Assembly: GCF_000265205.3 (NCBI RefSeq)
Contig: NC_018000.1
Location: forward strand, 1,488,001 to 1,552,000
Direction of reading: 5' to 3'
Origin: Sinorhizobium fredii USDA 257
GTDB taxonomy: Bacteria > Pseudomonadota > Alphaproteobacteria > Rhizobiales > Rhizobiaceae
DNA: 64,000 bases
Position numbers and translations under genes: made by a program. The notes beneath the pieces are model-generated. The model saw nothing but the letters and a program-made list of their open reading frames with translations. It searched no databases and was not told the DNA's origin. Positions 26,297-36,500 of this stretch are shown in pieces. Within the stretch, counting starts at the first letter, position 1, and each line of letters begins with the position of its first letter.

Positions 26297-26827
26297 TCAA
26301 TTGACGGAATTGAGGGTCATCGACGTGCCGGCGGCCGCAACGTTCAGTCCGAGCTGCCCGGTAACGCTGACCGTCTGGAGATGGATGGAACCGGAGGTGC
26401 CGCCGACGAGCACATTGGCGCCCACGCCGGCGCCGATGGTTGCCTCGGCGGTCGCGCCCTTGTAGAGCCCGCTGAGGGACCCGTGGTGGTAACCGGCCGT
26501 CGGCGCGAATACCGCCCAGAGCAGCCGGCTGCGCATGGTAAAGCCGATATCGACGCCGAGCTTGCGTATCTCGCCGGTATAGCGATCTTCGATCTCATCG
26601 CCGCCGAGCGAGCGGAAGACGCATTCGATCTCCTTCGACGAGCCTAAAACATAGCCGGCGCCACCGCCGATATCGCATTCGAGATAACCGATCTTGACGC
26701 CGTCCTGGTCGTCCAGCACGGGCGGCGGCGCGGGCTCCCGGTAGGGCGTAAGGTCGGCCGCATGGGCAGTCATGCCGGCGAGAGACAGCGACGCTGCGGA
26801 AAGAGCCGCGACAAGATTCGTTTTCAT
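26297..26827 (-). CDS. DUF992-family exported protein
   Basis: The 176-residue product starts with a signal peptide (MKTNLVAALSAASLSLAGMT, cleavage after HAA). The DUF992 pattern follows: VKIGYLECDIGGGAGYVLGS, ECVF, YTGEIRKLGVDIGFT and GANVLVGG. The family is rhizobial, periplasmic or outer-membrane-associated, with unknown function. A GGGAG site precedes the ATG. It is convergent with the SURF1 gene, 24 bp apart. Confidence 0.9.
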   Translation of the reverse strand: MKTNLVAALSAASLSLAGMTAHAADLTPYREPAPPPVLDDQDGVKIGYLECDIGGGAGYVLGSSKEIECVFRSLGGDEIEDRYTGEIRKLGVDIGFTMRSRLLWAVFAPTAGYHHGSLSGLYKGATAEATIGAGVGANVLVGGTSGSIHLQTVSVTGQLGLNVAAAGTSMTLNSVN

Positions 26828-27044
26828 GCAAACTCCCTTCTCGGACCGGCGGCCAGGCTCGCCAATCCGACAATACATTCAGCAATTGGTGGCCCGCATC
26901 GCACAAGATGGACGACGCGCGCGTGTAAGACCGCGGCACAGTTCAACTCCATTGAGACAATTCGGGGGCGTGTTTGTGGCCGTCACCAGCTTTTTGCGTG
27001 TATCTATTGCGGCCCGAAGCGCGTACGTCTTCCCGGGAAAGCTT

Positions 27045-27641
27045 CTATCCCCCGTTCACAAGATCGAGGATGAGCTGGTGAATATTGCCGCCGTTGCTGA
27101 GTTCCACGCGGTCGAAATCTCGGCTCTGCTGGCGCTGCGCATTGGAGAGCGCCCCGAGTCGCTTCGTCATCTCCTTCTTGATCTTGCGGCATTGCGGGTC
27201 GCCGGGAACCGTGAGCCCCACGGTGGCGGCCTCGATCTTTCTCACCATCTCCTTGATGAACTCGCCATGCACCAGTTCGTGCTTGTGCACGCCGGCGATG
27301 AAGGCTTCCCAATGTTCCCCGGTGGCGCCCGGCAAGGGCTTGGCCGGTTTCGGTAGGGTGTAGGTGATGGCAAGCTTCGGCAGCGCCGAAACGAGAACGC
27401 AGGCATCGCCCTGAGCCTCGTATTTTCGCGACCAGGTGAGCTTGAAACTCGTATGCGCGATGGCGCGCGTCGGTCCGAGCTTCGGACCGCGCTCACCGAT
27501 CGAGGCATAGAGTTCCGGACCGGATTGGCCGGCGATTGTGTAGCTCTGCACCTTCTCGACTGCCTGCCAGTCCGCATTGGCTGCCGACGGTTGAAATGCC
27601 AGACAGGCAAGTAGATGAAAAAATCGACGGCCTCTCGTCAC
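27045..27641 (-). CDS. DUF922 protein, predicted secreted Zn-dependent protease
   Basis: The 198-residue protein has a short signal peptide (about 1-23) and a DUF922 domain. The zinc-binding HELVH at 121-125 in VHKHELVHGEF is the family's conserved HExxH. Upstream SFKLTWSRKYEAQGDACVL is also typical. DUF922 proteins are annotated as predicted secreted peptidases, but activity is rarely shown. The start is GTG. The 217 bp between it and the DUF992 gene show no gene. Confidence 0.85.
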   Translation of the reverse strand: MTRGRRFFHLLACLAFQPSAANADWQAVEKVQSYTIAGQSGPELYASIGERGPKLGPTRAIAHTSFKLTWSRKYEAQGDACVLVSALPKLAITYTLPKPAKPLPGATGEHWEAFIAGVHKHELVHGEFIKEMVRKIEAATVGLTVPGDPQCRKIKKEMTKRLGALSNAQRQQSRDFDRVELSNGGNIHQLILDLVNGG

Positions 27642-27730
27642 GCGAATATCCCCGACCGACCTCAGTTGATTGCGGCCGGAAACTAATGGGCACGCGTCTG
27701 GCTTTCAATGACCGATTTCGCGCCAGCCGC

Positions 27731-28183
27731 TCAAACGCTGCTCAAGAGAAGGCTGGTTTCGCTGTTGGCCACGCCATCGATCATCCGCACCTCGCGCAGG
27801 ATGCGGTCGAATTCGGAAAGGTTCGCGGCGCGTATATTTGCAACCAGATCCCAATTGCCGTTGGTCGTATGCAGCGAGTGGATTTCGGGGATGCCGCGCA
27901 GCTTGCGGATGACCTGGGTCGTCGATTTCCCGACGACCTCGATCATCATCACCGCCTGTACGGTGTTGAGGTCGTAGTCCTCGCGGATGCGCACGGTGAA
28001 CCCCATCAGCGTTCCGGTTTCGGTCAGCCGGTCCAGCCGGTTCTGCACCGTGCCGCGCGCGACGCCGAGCGCGTCAGACAACTTCGACAGCGAAGCGCGG
28101 CCGTCGACGCGCAGGTGAGCGATGATCCGGCGGTCCAGATCATCCGGCGTATACTTCGCAATGCCCGTAGCTCTCGATGTCAT
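27731..28183 (-). CDS. Lrp/AsnC-family transcriptional regulator
   Basis: The 150-residue protein has the N-terminal AsnC HTH (DDLDRRIIAHLRVDGRASLS; LGVARGTVQNRLDRL) and the C-terminal ligand-binding RAM/AsnC domain (VMMIEVVGKS; GNWDLVANIRA). It is divergent from an ornithine cyclodeaminase gene with 130 bp between starts, so it probably regulates that gene, perhaps in response to ornithine, arginine or proline. ATG 28183 was chosen over an upstream TTG. Confidence 0.9.
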   Translation of the reverse strand: MTSRATGIAKYTPDDLDRRIIAHLRVDGRASLSKLSDALGVARGTVQNRLDRLTETGTLMGFTVRIREDYDLNTVQAVMMIEVVGKSTTQVIRKLRGIPEIHSLHTTNGNWDLVANIRAANLSEFDRILREVRMIDGVANSETSLLLSSV

Positions 28184-28313
28184 AGTAAAATTGTTCAATC
28201 TAGCTGACAAAACTGATCAATCTCGTGACGAAAATAGCACAGCTTTGCGCTTTCGACCAGCAGCGCCTGTCAGTACCCTTCTAAGATGTTCAGCACATGC
28301 AGGAGGAACCTCA

Positions 28314-29363
28314 TTGCTCTCACCGCTCCCGTCCGCCAAGGCCATGGTGCCCTTCGTCAGCGTCGAGAACATGATGCACCTCGTCCACCACCTCGGTATC
28401 GAGATCGTTTTGGCGGAGCTCACGGATGCGATCGAGACGGATTTCCGCCGATGGGAGAGTTTCGACAAGACCCCGCGCGTCGCCAGCCATTCGCGTGACG
28501 GCGTGATCGAGTTGATGCCGACCTCCGACGGCGCCGTGTACAGCTTCAAATATGTCAACGGCCATCCGAAGAACATCGTCAACGGGCTCCAGACCGTTAC
28601 CGCCTTCGGCTTGCTTGCCGAGGTTTCAACCGGCTATCCGGTGCTGCTCACGGAAATGACGCTGTTGACGGCGCTCAGAACGGCCGCGACCTCGGCGATG
28701 GCGGCGCGCCACCTGGCGCCGAAGGGCGCACGCACCATGGCAATGATCGGAAACGGCGCCCAGGCCGAGTTCCAGGCGCTGGCGATGAAGGCCGTCTGCG
28801 GCATCGACACCATTCGCCTTTACGACATCGATCCTCGCGCGACCGAGAAGACGGCACTGAACCTCGCGGGCTCCGGCCTCGAGATCGTCTCCTGCCCCTC
28901 TGCGCAAATGGCGATCGAGGGTGCGGAGATCATCACCACCTGCACGGCCGACAAGCAGTTCGCGACCATCCTCACCGACAACATGGTCGGCGCCGGTGTC
29001 CATATCAACGCGATCGGCGGCGACTGCCCCGGCAAGACGGAGTTGCACCACGACATCCTGCTCCGCTCGGACGTCTTTGTCGAATATCCGCCGCAGACCC
29101 GCATCGAAGGCGAGATCCAACAGATGGCGCGGGATTTTCCCGTGACCGAGCTCTGGAAGGTCGTCACAGGCGCAGCGGAGGGCCGGCGCGATGCGAGGCA
29201 GATCACGCTCTTCGACAGCGTCGGCTTCGCCATCGAAGATTTTTCGGCGCTCCGTTACGTGCGCGAGCGGCTGTCCGGCACCGACTTCTATCAGAATCTC
29301 GACATGATCGCCGATCCGGATGATCCGCGCGATCTGTTCGGAATGCTGCAGCGCGCGAAATAA
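28314..29363 (+). CDS. Ornithine cyclodeaminase family protein
   Basis: The 349-residue protein belongs to the OCD/mu-crystallin family, which converts ornithine to proline with release of ammonia using NAD. The Rossmann motif MAMIGNGAQAEFQ is at about 141-153, with substrate-side residues in MAARHLAPKGA and VHINAIGGDCPGKTEL. The TTG (MLSPLPSAKAM) was selected because AGGAGGAACCTCA directly precedes it; ATG 28343 (MVPFVSVENM) is the alternative. Its length and sequence type match bacterial OCD. Divergent Lrp regulator. Confidence 0.92.
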   Translation: MLSPLPSAKAMVPFVSVENMMHLVHHLGIEIVLAELTDAIETDFRRWESFDKTPRVASHSRDGVIELMPTSDGAVYSFKYVNGHPKNIVNGLQTVTAFGLLAEVSTGYPVLLTEMTLLTALRTAATSAMAARHLAPKGARTMAMIGNGAQAEFQALAMKAVCGIDTIRLYDIDPRATEKTALNLAGSGLEIVSCPSAQMAIEGAEIITTCTADKQFATILTDNMVGAGVHINAIGGDCPGKTELHHDILLRSDVFVEYPPQTRIEGEIQQMARDFPVTELWKVVTGAAEGRRDARQITLFDSVGFAIEDFSALRYVRERLSGTDFYQNLDMIADPDDPRDLFGMLQRAK

Positions 29364-29494
29364 GCGGCAATTGCTCCACTATTCCATTCAGGCTGCCACC
29401 GCGGTTGTGATGGTGCGGCAGCAAGCCGGATCGCCGACAAGGCGGCGGGGGATCGTCGCCCCGCTGGAGCGCTCCGGCCGGCGGGTGACCGGCA

Positions 29495-29758
29495 TTACTG
29501 CCTCTTGAGCCGCGCCAGGGCCTCTGCCGCCTCCTTGCTCAATGGATGGTCCGGATGGCGGCGGATGAAGCGCTCATAGGCTTCCACCGTATTCTCCGCC
29601 TTCACCCGCTCGAATTCCGCCCGGACGGCCGCCTCATGATCCGGAGGCTCCTGCATGTCCACTCCTCTTGCCTTTGTCGTTCCTGATGCAGTAGGAGCGG
29701 AGAATACTGCTGCCAGAATCATCGCGGCAAAATACGGCACCACTCTCAGGAACGGCAC
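29495..29758 (-). CDS. Small exported hypothetical protein
   Basis: The product begins with a hydrophobic signal region (MPFLRVVPYFAAMILAAVFS), then a charged helical domain with NTVEAYERFIRRHPDHPLSKEA, reminiscent of a single tetratricopeptide-like unit. A GTG following GGAGAGAATC was chosen; ATG 29803 in frame gives a 102-residue form. Function is unknown. It is divergent from the serralysin-like protease gene. Confidence 0.65.
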   Translation of the reverse strand: MPFLRVVPYFAAMILAAVFSAPTASGTTKARGVDMQEPPDHEAAVRAEFERVKAENTVEAYERFIRRHPDHPLSKEAAEALARLKRQ

Positions 29759-29884
29759 GATTCTCTCCAATCTTATTGAACTCGTTACAGTAATCGTAGG
29801 CATTCGGAGCCTAACGTCGCCGGCACGATCTGCGCTTTTTGGAGCCGAGGCAACGGCCCTGCGCTCTTATGATAGGAATTTGGC

Positions 29885-31420
29885 ATGAGCGGCACCGGTA
29901 AGACCGTCAAGACTTTGAAAACCACCGGCAACACTCTGATCGACGGAGTGCTGTCGGGCTATGCCTGGACGGGAACCATCACCTATGCCTTTCCCACGTC
30001 GCGCAGCAGCTACAGCTACAGCGGAGAGAAGGACAACGGCTTTGCAGCAGTTTCCCAGGCACAGATAAACGCCGCGCTCTTCGCGATGGAGCAAAGCTTC
30101 GGTTCGGCCGCCAATGACGGTTTTTCCGTCGAGGGCTTCACCAATGCCAATTTCACCTCCGGAGGCGCATCCAGCGCGACGGTCCGGTTTGCGCAGTCGA
30201 ACGAGCCGGACACTGCGTGGGCTTACCTGCCGGGCGGCTATGCTCAGGCTGGCGACATTTGGTTCGGCACCACCTATGCCGGCACGGTTGCCGATAATCG
30301 CAAACCGGTCGCCGGAAACTACGCGTGGCACACGCTGCTGCACGAACTCGGCCATGCACTTGGCCTGAAGCACGGGCACGAGGTAGAGGGAGCCTTCAAG
30401 GCTCTGCCTTCCCAATACGACTCGATCGAATATTCGATCATGACCTACCGGGGCTATGTCGGGGGCTCCGGCTACTACTATGAACAATACGGCGCGCCGC
30501 AGACCTTCATGATGGCTGACATCGCCGCCCTGCAGGAAATGTACGGCGCCGATTTCACTACCAATAGCGGCGACACGGTCTACAAATGGACGCCCGGCAG
30601 CGGCGCCACACTCGTGAACGGAGCAGTCGGCATAGCACCGGGCGCCAACCGCATCTTCGCCACGATTTGGGATGGCGGCGGCAACGATACCTACGATCTC
30701 TCTGCCTATGCAACGGGCCTCAAGATCGACTTGCGGCCCGGCAAGGCCTCGACTTTCAGCATCGACCAGCTCGCCTGGCTCGGCGGCGGCTCCAACAAGG
30801 GCTTCGCCGCGGGCAATATCTTCAATGCCCTGCTCTACCATGGCGATGCGCGCTCTCTAATCGAGAACGTCAAAGGGGGGTCGGCGGGTGACACGATCAC
30901 CGGCAATCAGGCAGCGAACGCTCTATGGGGCTATAGCGGCAACGATGTGCTCAGCGGGGAGTCCGGCAATGACTCGCTCTACGGGGGGGCCGGGGCGGAC
31001 AAGGTCTATGGCGGCAACGGCAACGACGCCCTCTATGCCGAGTCGAATAATGACGTGCTCTACGGCGGCAGCGGCGCGGACAAGTTGACCGGGGGTAGCG
31101 GCGCCGACACGTTCCAGTTCAAGGCATCGTCGGAAAGCACCGTTGCCGGCTCAGGCCGCGACACGATCTACGACTTCCTCGCCTCTGAATCCGACCGTAT
31201 CGACCTTTCCGCCATCGACGCCGACACGACCACGACCGGCAATCAGGGTTTCACCTTTGTCGGAACCGCCGCCTTCAGCGGCAAAAAGGGCGAACTTCGT
31301 TACGACCGAGCGTCCTCCGACAGCTATATCTATGGCGACGTGAACGGCGACAAGAAGGCCGACTTCGCCATCCACCTCGATGACGCGGTTACCCTGCAGA
31401 AGGGCTATTTCATCCTCTAG
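29885..31420 (+). CDS. Serralysin-type M10 metalloprotease with RTX repeats
   Basis: The 511-residue protein has the extended zinc motif HELGHALGLKH (153-163) and a Met-turn SIMTYRG (184-190), defining the serralysin subgroup of metzincins. From about 335 it carries RTX nonapeptides (GYSGNDVLSG, GGAGADKVYGG, GGNGNDALYA, GGSGADKLTGG) and a M10_C-type C-terminus ending in a hydrophobic YFIL. No N-terminal signal is present, fitting type I secretion through a C-terminal signal. No ABC/HlyD/TolC secretion genes lie nearby. The RTX part should bind calcium outside the cell. Confidence 0.95.
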   Translation: MSGTGKTVKTLKTTGNTLIDGVLSGYAWTGTITYAFPTSRSSYSYSGEKDNGFAAVSQAQINAALFAMEQSFGSAANDGFSVEGFTNANFTSGGASSATVRFAQSNEPDTAWAYLPGGYAQAGDIWFGTTYAGTVADNRKPVAGNYAWHTLLHELGHALGLKHGHEVEGAFKALPSQYDSIEYSIMTYRGYVGGSGYYYEQYGAPQTFMMADIAALQEMYGADFTTNSGDTVYKWTPGSGATLVNGAVGIAPGANRIFATIWDGGGNDTYDLSAYATGLKIDLRPGKASTFSIDQLAWLGGGSNKGFAAGNIFNALLYHGDARSLIENVKGGSAGDTITGNQAANALWGYSGNDVLSGESGNDSLYGGAGADKVYGGNGNDALYAESNNDVLYGGSGADKLTGGSGADTFQFKASSESTVAGSGRDTIYDFLASESDRIDLSAIDADTTTTGNQGFTFVGTAAFSGKKGELRYDRASSDSYIYGDVNGDKKADFAIHLDDAVTLQKGYFIL

Positions 31421-31535
31421 CGGGAGGGATAGCTCGCATTCAACTACCGCGGCGTGGCGAAACCTCCTCGGCGTCGCGGCCGAGTGAAAGTATTTTAACG
31501 AGGCGCTCCGAAGTCGCTCTGTAGCGCTCTGCGCT

Positions 31536-31585
31536 GCTGATCCCGCGAGGGAGCGAGGTTGTTCCCTCGCGGGGAGCAGCATTCT
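31536..31585 (+). terminator. Rho-independent terminator after the protease gene
   Basis: An 11-bp perfect stem CCCGCGAGGGA / TCCCTCGCGGG (31542-31573), extended by GCTG/CAGC pairs, followed by ATTCTTTTTC. It lies about 115 bp past the stop codon. Confidence 0.8.
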
Positions 31586-31707
31586 TTTTCGCTGATCTTC
31601 AGATCTCGCGAACGCTAATCGAAACTTTGCTTTTCCATTCTCCGCCGACACGGGACTGGCCTTGTGCAGGAGCGCACGAGTTGGGCTGCGATTGACAACT
31701 GTCGCCC

Positions 31708-31755
31708 TCCGGATTATGAGTGACGAAATAGGAAATTCGTCAATCATAATCCGGA
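31708..31755. promoter_or_regulatory. 48-bp operator palindrome upstream of the TetR gene
   Basis: Two 20-bp arms (TCCGGATTATGAGTGACGAA and its complement) match at 19 of 20 positions around an 8-nt spacer, ending 10 bp before the TetR start codon. The inner TGACGAA / TTCGTCA is perfect. It is a strong candidate binding site for the adjacent regulator, which would repress its own RND operon. Confidence 0.8.
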
Positions 31756-31765
31756 ATGCGAGCCC

Positions 31766-32374
31766 ATGACCGAACCGGCAGACAGCAGCATCGACGCGAC
31801 CAGGCAGGAAAACATTGCGCGGATCCTTGAATCCGCCGAGCGGCTTTTCCGGCACTACGGCTACACCAAGACGAATGTGGCCGATATTGCCCGTGATCTC
31901 GACATGTCGCCCGCCAATATCTACCGCTTCTTCGCCTCGAAGACGGAGATCCACCAGGCACTTTGCGACCGCATGCTCGCGGCGAGCTATCAGCAGGCCT
32001 ATGAGATATCCCGCCTCGCCTTAAGCCCCTCCGAGCGCCTGAGGCGCTATGTGCACGGGCAGCACCAGATGACGGTGGAGACCATGCTGGACGAGCAGAA
32101 GGTCCATGAGATGGTCGTCGTGGCGATCGAGCGGGACTGGCACGTCATCGAGAAACACATCGACCGCCTCGACAAGCTTCTTGCCGGCATTATTCGCGAG
32201 GGCATCGAGGCCGGCGAATTCGCCGAACAAGATCCGGAAGTTGCTGCCCGATGCTTCGGTGCGAGCATTGTCACCCTCTGTCACCCGCAGATCGTCGCCC
32301 AGTGTCTTGCCAAGGACAATCGCCCGACCCCGGACGAGCTGATCGAATTCGCCATCAAAGCGCTGAAGAAATAA
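31766..32374 (+). CDS. TetR/AcrR-family transcriptional regulator
   Basis: The 202-residue regulator has the TetR HTH at about 15-60 (ARILESAERLFRHYGYTKTN; ARDLDMSPANIYRFF) and a C-terminal ligand domain containing MLDEQKVHEMVVVAIERDW. It is followed after 41 bp by an RND adaptor and pump on the same strand, and preceded by a large palindrome. It most likely represses this efflux operon until an inhibitor or substrate binds. Confidence 0.93.
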   Translation: MTEPADSSIDATRQENIARILESAERLFRHYGYTKTNVADIARDLDMSPANIYRFFASKTEIHQALCDRMLAASYQQAYEISRLALSPSERLRRYVHGQHQMTVETMLDEQKVHEMVVVAIERDWHVIEKHIDRLDKLLAGIIREGIEAGEFAEQDPEVAARCFGASIVTLCHPQIVAQCLAKDNRPTPDELIEFAIKALKK

Positions 32375-32415
32375 GAGCGGCGCCGCCGCCAAATACCGGA
32401 TCAGGAGTCCGAACG

Positions 32416-33555
32416 ATGTTTTCACCGAGAGCTTACAACCGGCCGCTCTTTGCCCGTGTCCTGGCCCTGATCTCGCTTACCGCCGTCCTCTCCGGCTGCG
32501 CGGAGGAAAAGGCGGAAACGAAGGAGATCATTCGGCCCGTCAAGGTGATAGAGATCGCCGGCATGGGTGAGGCCCGCCAGCTCGACTATTCCGGTGTGGT
32601 GAGGGCACGCACCGAGATGACTCTCGGCTTCCGTGTGGCCGGCAAGATCACCGAGCGCCTCGTCAATGTCGGCGACCGGGTGAAGCCGGGCGATCTCCTC
32701 GCTCGCATCGATCCGACCGACTACCAACTGACCGTAAATAGCGCCGAGGCAACCCTCTTCGCCGCCGAAAAGCAGGTGCAGACGACTTCGCTGACCAAGG
32801 CTCGGGCCGAGCAACTCTTCACCAAATCATTCTCCTCAAAGGCCGAGCTCGACCAGGCGACTCTCCTCTATGATCAGGCGGTTTCCACGCGCGACGCGGC
32901 CGCCTCGAGCCTCAGCCAGGCGAAGAACCAGGTCGCCTATGGGAATCTCAAGTCGGACCAGATCGGCATCGTGACGGCGATCAATGCCGACATCGGCCAG
33001 GTCGTCGGCGCCGGTACGGCGGTCGTAACCGTCGCAGTCGACGGCGAGAAGGAAATCGAAGTTGCCGTTCCGGAAATGGATATTGCCGAATTCAAACCCG
33101 GCAAGACGGTAAAGGCGCGTTTCTGGTCCAACGACATGCTCACCCTCGACGGCCATGTTCGGGAAGTCTCCGGCAGTGCAGAACGGCAATCCCGGACTTT
33201 CTTGGTTCGCATCAGCCTGCCCAACGATCCGCGAGTCTTGCTCGGCATGACCGCAACCGTCGAGGCGGCTGCCGCCAGTTCCGAACCCCTCGTCGCCATT
33301 CCCCTGAGCGCGCTTGCGCAGAAGGACGGCAGGGACATCGTCTGGGTGGTCGATCGCAGCGCCTCGACCGTCCATGCCCGCCCCATCGGGCTCGCCGATT
33401 ACGCCGGCGATCAGGTGCGCATCGCCGTCGGGTTGCGACCGGGCGATCTCGTCGTCGCAGCCGGCACGCAGTTCATGGCCGAAGACCTGAGGGTCAAGCT
33501 GCCCCTCGCCGAGCAGCAGTCCGCCCGCGCCGAAACGCGCGAAATCCTCCGCTAA
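32416..33555 (+). CDS. RND efflux periplasmic adaptor (membrane fusion lipoprotein)
   Basis: The 379-residue protein has a lipoprotein signal (LTAVLSGC, Cys about 27), a barrel-sandwich/lipoyl half-motif (TLGFRVAGKITERLVNVGDRVKPGDLLARID split by a hairpin of about 80 residues) and a beta-barrel region (FWSNDMLTLDGHVREVS). It links the RND pump to an outer-membrane channel. AGGAGTCCGAACG precedes the ATG. It is coupled to the downstream pump; no TolC-like gene is in this operon. Confidence 0.94.
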   Translation: MFSPRAYNRPLFARVLALISLTAVLSGCAEEKAETKEIIRPVKVIEIAGMGEARQLDYSGVVRARTEMTLGFRVAGKITERLVNVGDRVKPGDLLARIDPTDYQLTVNSAEATLFAAEKQVQTTSLTKARAEQLFTKSFSSKAELDQATLLYDQAVSTRDAAASSLSQAKNQVAYGNLKSDQIGIVTAINADIGQVVGAGTAVVTVAVDGEKEIEVAVPEMDIAEFKPGKTVKARFWSNDMLTLDGHVREVSGSAERQSRTFLVRISLPNDPRVLLGMTATVEAAAASSEPLVAIPLSALAQKDGRDIVWVVDRSASTVHARPIGLADYAGDQVRIAVGLRPGDLVVAAGTQFMAEDLRVKLPLAEQQSARAETREILR

Positions 33556-33583
33556 GACCAATCAGCAGAACGGAAATACGCCG

Positions 33584-36500
33584 ATGCAAGCCTCCACCGG
33601 GGAGAAGAAACCGTTCAATCTGTCGCGCTGGGCGATCGGTCATCCGAGCATCGCGCGTTTCCTGTTCGGGCTGATCATTATCACCGGCGCGCTCGGTCTC
33701 GTTCGCATGGGGCAGCGCGAAGATCCGGAATTCACCTTCCGCACCATGGTCGTGCAGGCCGTCTGGCCCGGCGCCTCGATCCAGGAGATGCAGGACCAGG
33801 TCGTCAACAAGATCGAGCGCAAGCTGCAGGAAACGCCGCATCTCGATTTCGTCCGCTCCTACACGCGCGCCGGCAGCGCCATCATCACCGTTCAGATCGA
33901 GGGCGATACGAACGCCGACGACGTTGCCGATGCCTTTTACCAGGTGCGCAAGAAAGTGGGGGACATTGCCAACGAACTGCCGGACGGCGTACTCGGTCCG
34001 TATTTCAACGACGAGTTCGGCGATACCTTCATCACGCTCCACGCGATCAGCGGCGATGGCTACAGCTATCCCGAACTGAAGCGTTTCGCGACCGAGGGCC
34101 GCGACATGCTCCTGACGACGACGGGTGTCGAGAAGGTCGTCATCCTCGGCGACCAGCCGCAGAAGATCTATATCGATGTTTCCTCCAAGCTGCTCGCCGC
34201 CCGCGGGCTGACGCTCAATGACCTGCGCAACGCCGTCGCCGGCCAGAACAATGTCGATCCGGCCGGTACCGTCGAGACGGGCCCCCGCTCGGTTCGCATC
34301 TCCGTCGACGGCGATGTCAGGCGTGCCGAGGATATCCGCGAACTGAGGCTGCGCGCCGGCAATGAGACGATCCGGCTTGCCGACATCGCGACCGTCACCG
34401 CCGGTCTTGAAGACCCCTATTCGCGCAAATTCCGCTTCAACGGCCACGACAGCGTTCAGATCGGCGTCGTGATGGCCAAGGGACACAAGGTTACCGACGT
34501 TGGCAAGGCGGTGGAGGCGACCTACGAGCGCTTCGAGTCCGCCCTTCCCTACGGCGTCTCGGTCGAACAGATCTCCAACCAGCCGGAGGTGGTGACCGAG
34601 GCGATCAGCGAATTCAGCCACGCGCTCGTCGAGGCATTGATCATCGTGCTCGTCGTCTCCTTCCTGTCGATCGGCTGGCGCTCTGGTCTGGTGATCGCCA
34701 TCGCCATCCCGCTGGTGCTCGCCGCCACCTTCGCGATCATGTACGAGCTCGGCATCGACCTGCAGCGCATCTCGCTCGGGGCACTGATCATCGCGCTTGG
34801 CCTGCTCGTCGACGACGCGATGATCGTTGTGGAAATGATGGAGCGGAAGCTCGAGGAAGGGCTGGTGAAAATCGAGGCGGCGAGCTTTGCCTATTCCTCC
34901 ACCGCCTTTCCGATGCTGACGGGCACGCTGATCACCACGGCCGGCTTCATTCCTGTCGGCTTCGCCGAATCGACCGCCGGCGAATATGTCCGTTCTCTCT
35001 TCTACGTCGTCGGCATCGCGCTCGTCGTGTCATGGTTCGTGGCCGTCTATTTCACTCCCTGGCTCGGCTACATGATCCTGAAGCAGCGCCACCACGCCGG
35101 CACCCACCACGATGCGTTCGACACCCGCTTCTACCGGCGCCTCAGGGCGACCGTCGGCTGGGCGGTGCGCCACCGCGTCATCGTGCTCGTGATGACGCTC
35201 GCAACCTTCATGGCGAGCCTCTGGGCGTTCCAGTTCATTCCGAAGAACTTCTTCCCGCAGTCCTCGCGGCCGGAGATTCTGGTCGATCTCTGGCTCCCGG
35301 AGGGCACGAGCATCGAGGAAGTCGAAAGGCAGGCCAAGGCGCTCGAGGCGCGCATGATGGGCGACGAGGACAAGCGCTTCATCGCCACCTATATCGGCGA
35401 AGGCATACCGCGCTTCTTCCTGCCGCTCGACCAGCAGCTCCGCAATCCCAACTTCGCGCAACTCCTCGTGATGGCGAAGGACGAGACGGCCCGCGAAAGG
35501 CTGATCGTCAAGTTGCGGACGATCCTTGCCGCAGATTTTCCGTCGATCCGCGCCAAGGTCGACCGCCTCTTCCTTGGCCCTCCGACCGGCTGGCCAGTGC
35601 AGATCCGGGTGATGGGGCCGGATCGCCAGGAGGTGCGCCGCATCGCCGATCAGGTGAAGACGAAGTTCCGCGAGAATCCGCTGCTCGGCGCGATCCATGA
35701 CGACTGGCTGGAGCCCGTGCCGGCGATGAAGCTGGTGATCGACCAGGACCGCGCCCGCGCCCTCGGCGTCACCTCGCAGCGCATCCGCCAGATGCTGCAG
35801 GCGGCGATGTCCGGCGCTCCGCTCGACGATTTCCGCGATGGCGAAGAGACTGTCTCGATCGTAGCGCGAGAGCCGGACGGCAATCGCCAGCTGCTTTCGG
35901 CCGTCAACTCGGTCTATGTGCCGACGGATTTCGGCAGCTTCGTGCCTGTGTCGCAGGTTGCCAAGGTGGTTCCGGTCATGGAGCAGGGTATCGAATGGCG
36001 ACGCGATCGCTTGCCGACCATCACCGTGCGCGCAACGCTGCCGGACGGCATCCAGCCGAACGACGTGACCCAGCAGATCTACAACGAATTGCAGGGTCTC
36101 AGGGACGGTCTTTCTCCCAGCTACATGGTCGAGATCCAGGGCGGGGCAGAAGACAGTGCCGAGAGCCAGGCGTCGATCGCAGCAAAGGCGCCGATCATGC
36201 TGCTCGTCATCGTCATCCTGCTGATGGCGCAGCTCCAGCACTTCGGCAAGTCGATGCTGGTGCTCGCAACCGGGCCGCTCGGCATCATCGGTGCGGCTGC
36301 GGCCTTGCTCATCAGCGGCGCCCCGTTCGGCTTCGTCGCCATCCTCGGCGTCATCGCGCTGCTCGGCATCATCATCCGCAACTCGATCATCCTCGTCGAC
36401 CAGATCGACCAGGACATTGCGGCGGGGATGGAGCGCTCCGAGGCGATCATCGGCGCTGCGGTACGGCGCTTCCGGCCGATCGTGCTGACGGCGCTGACCG

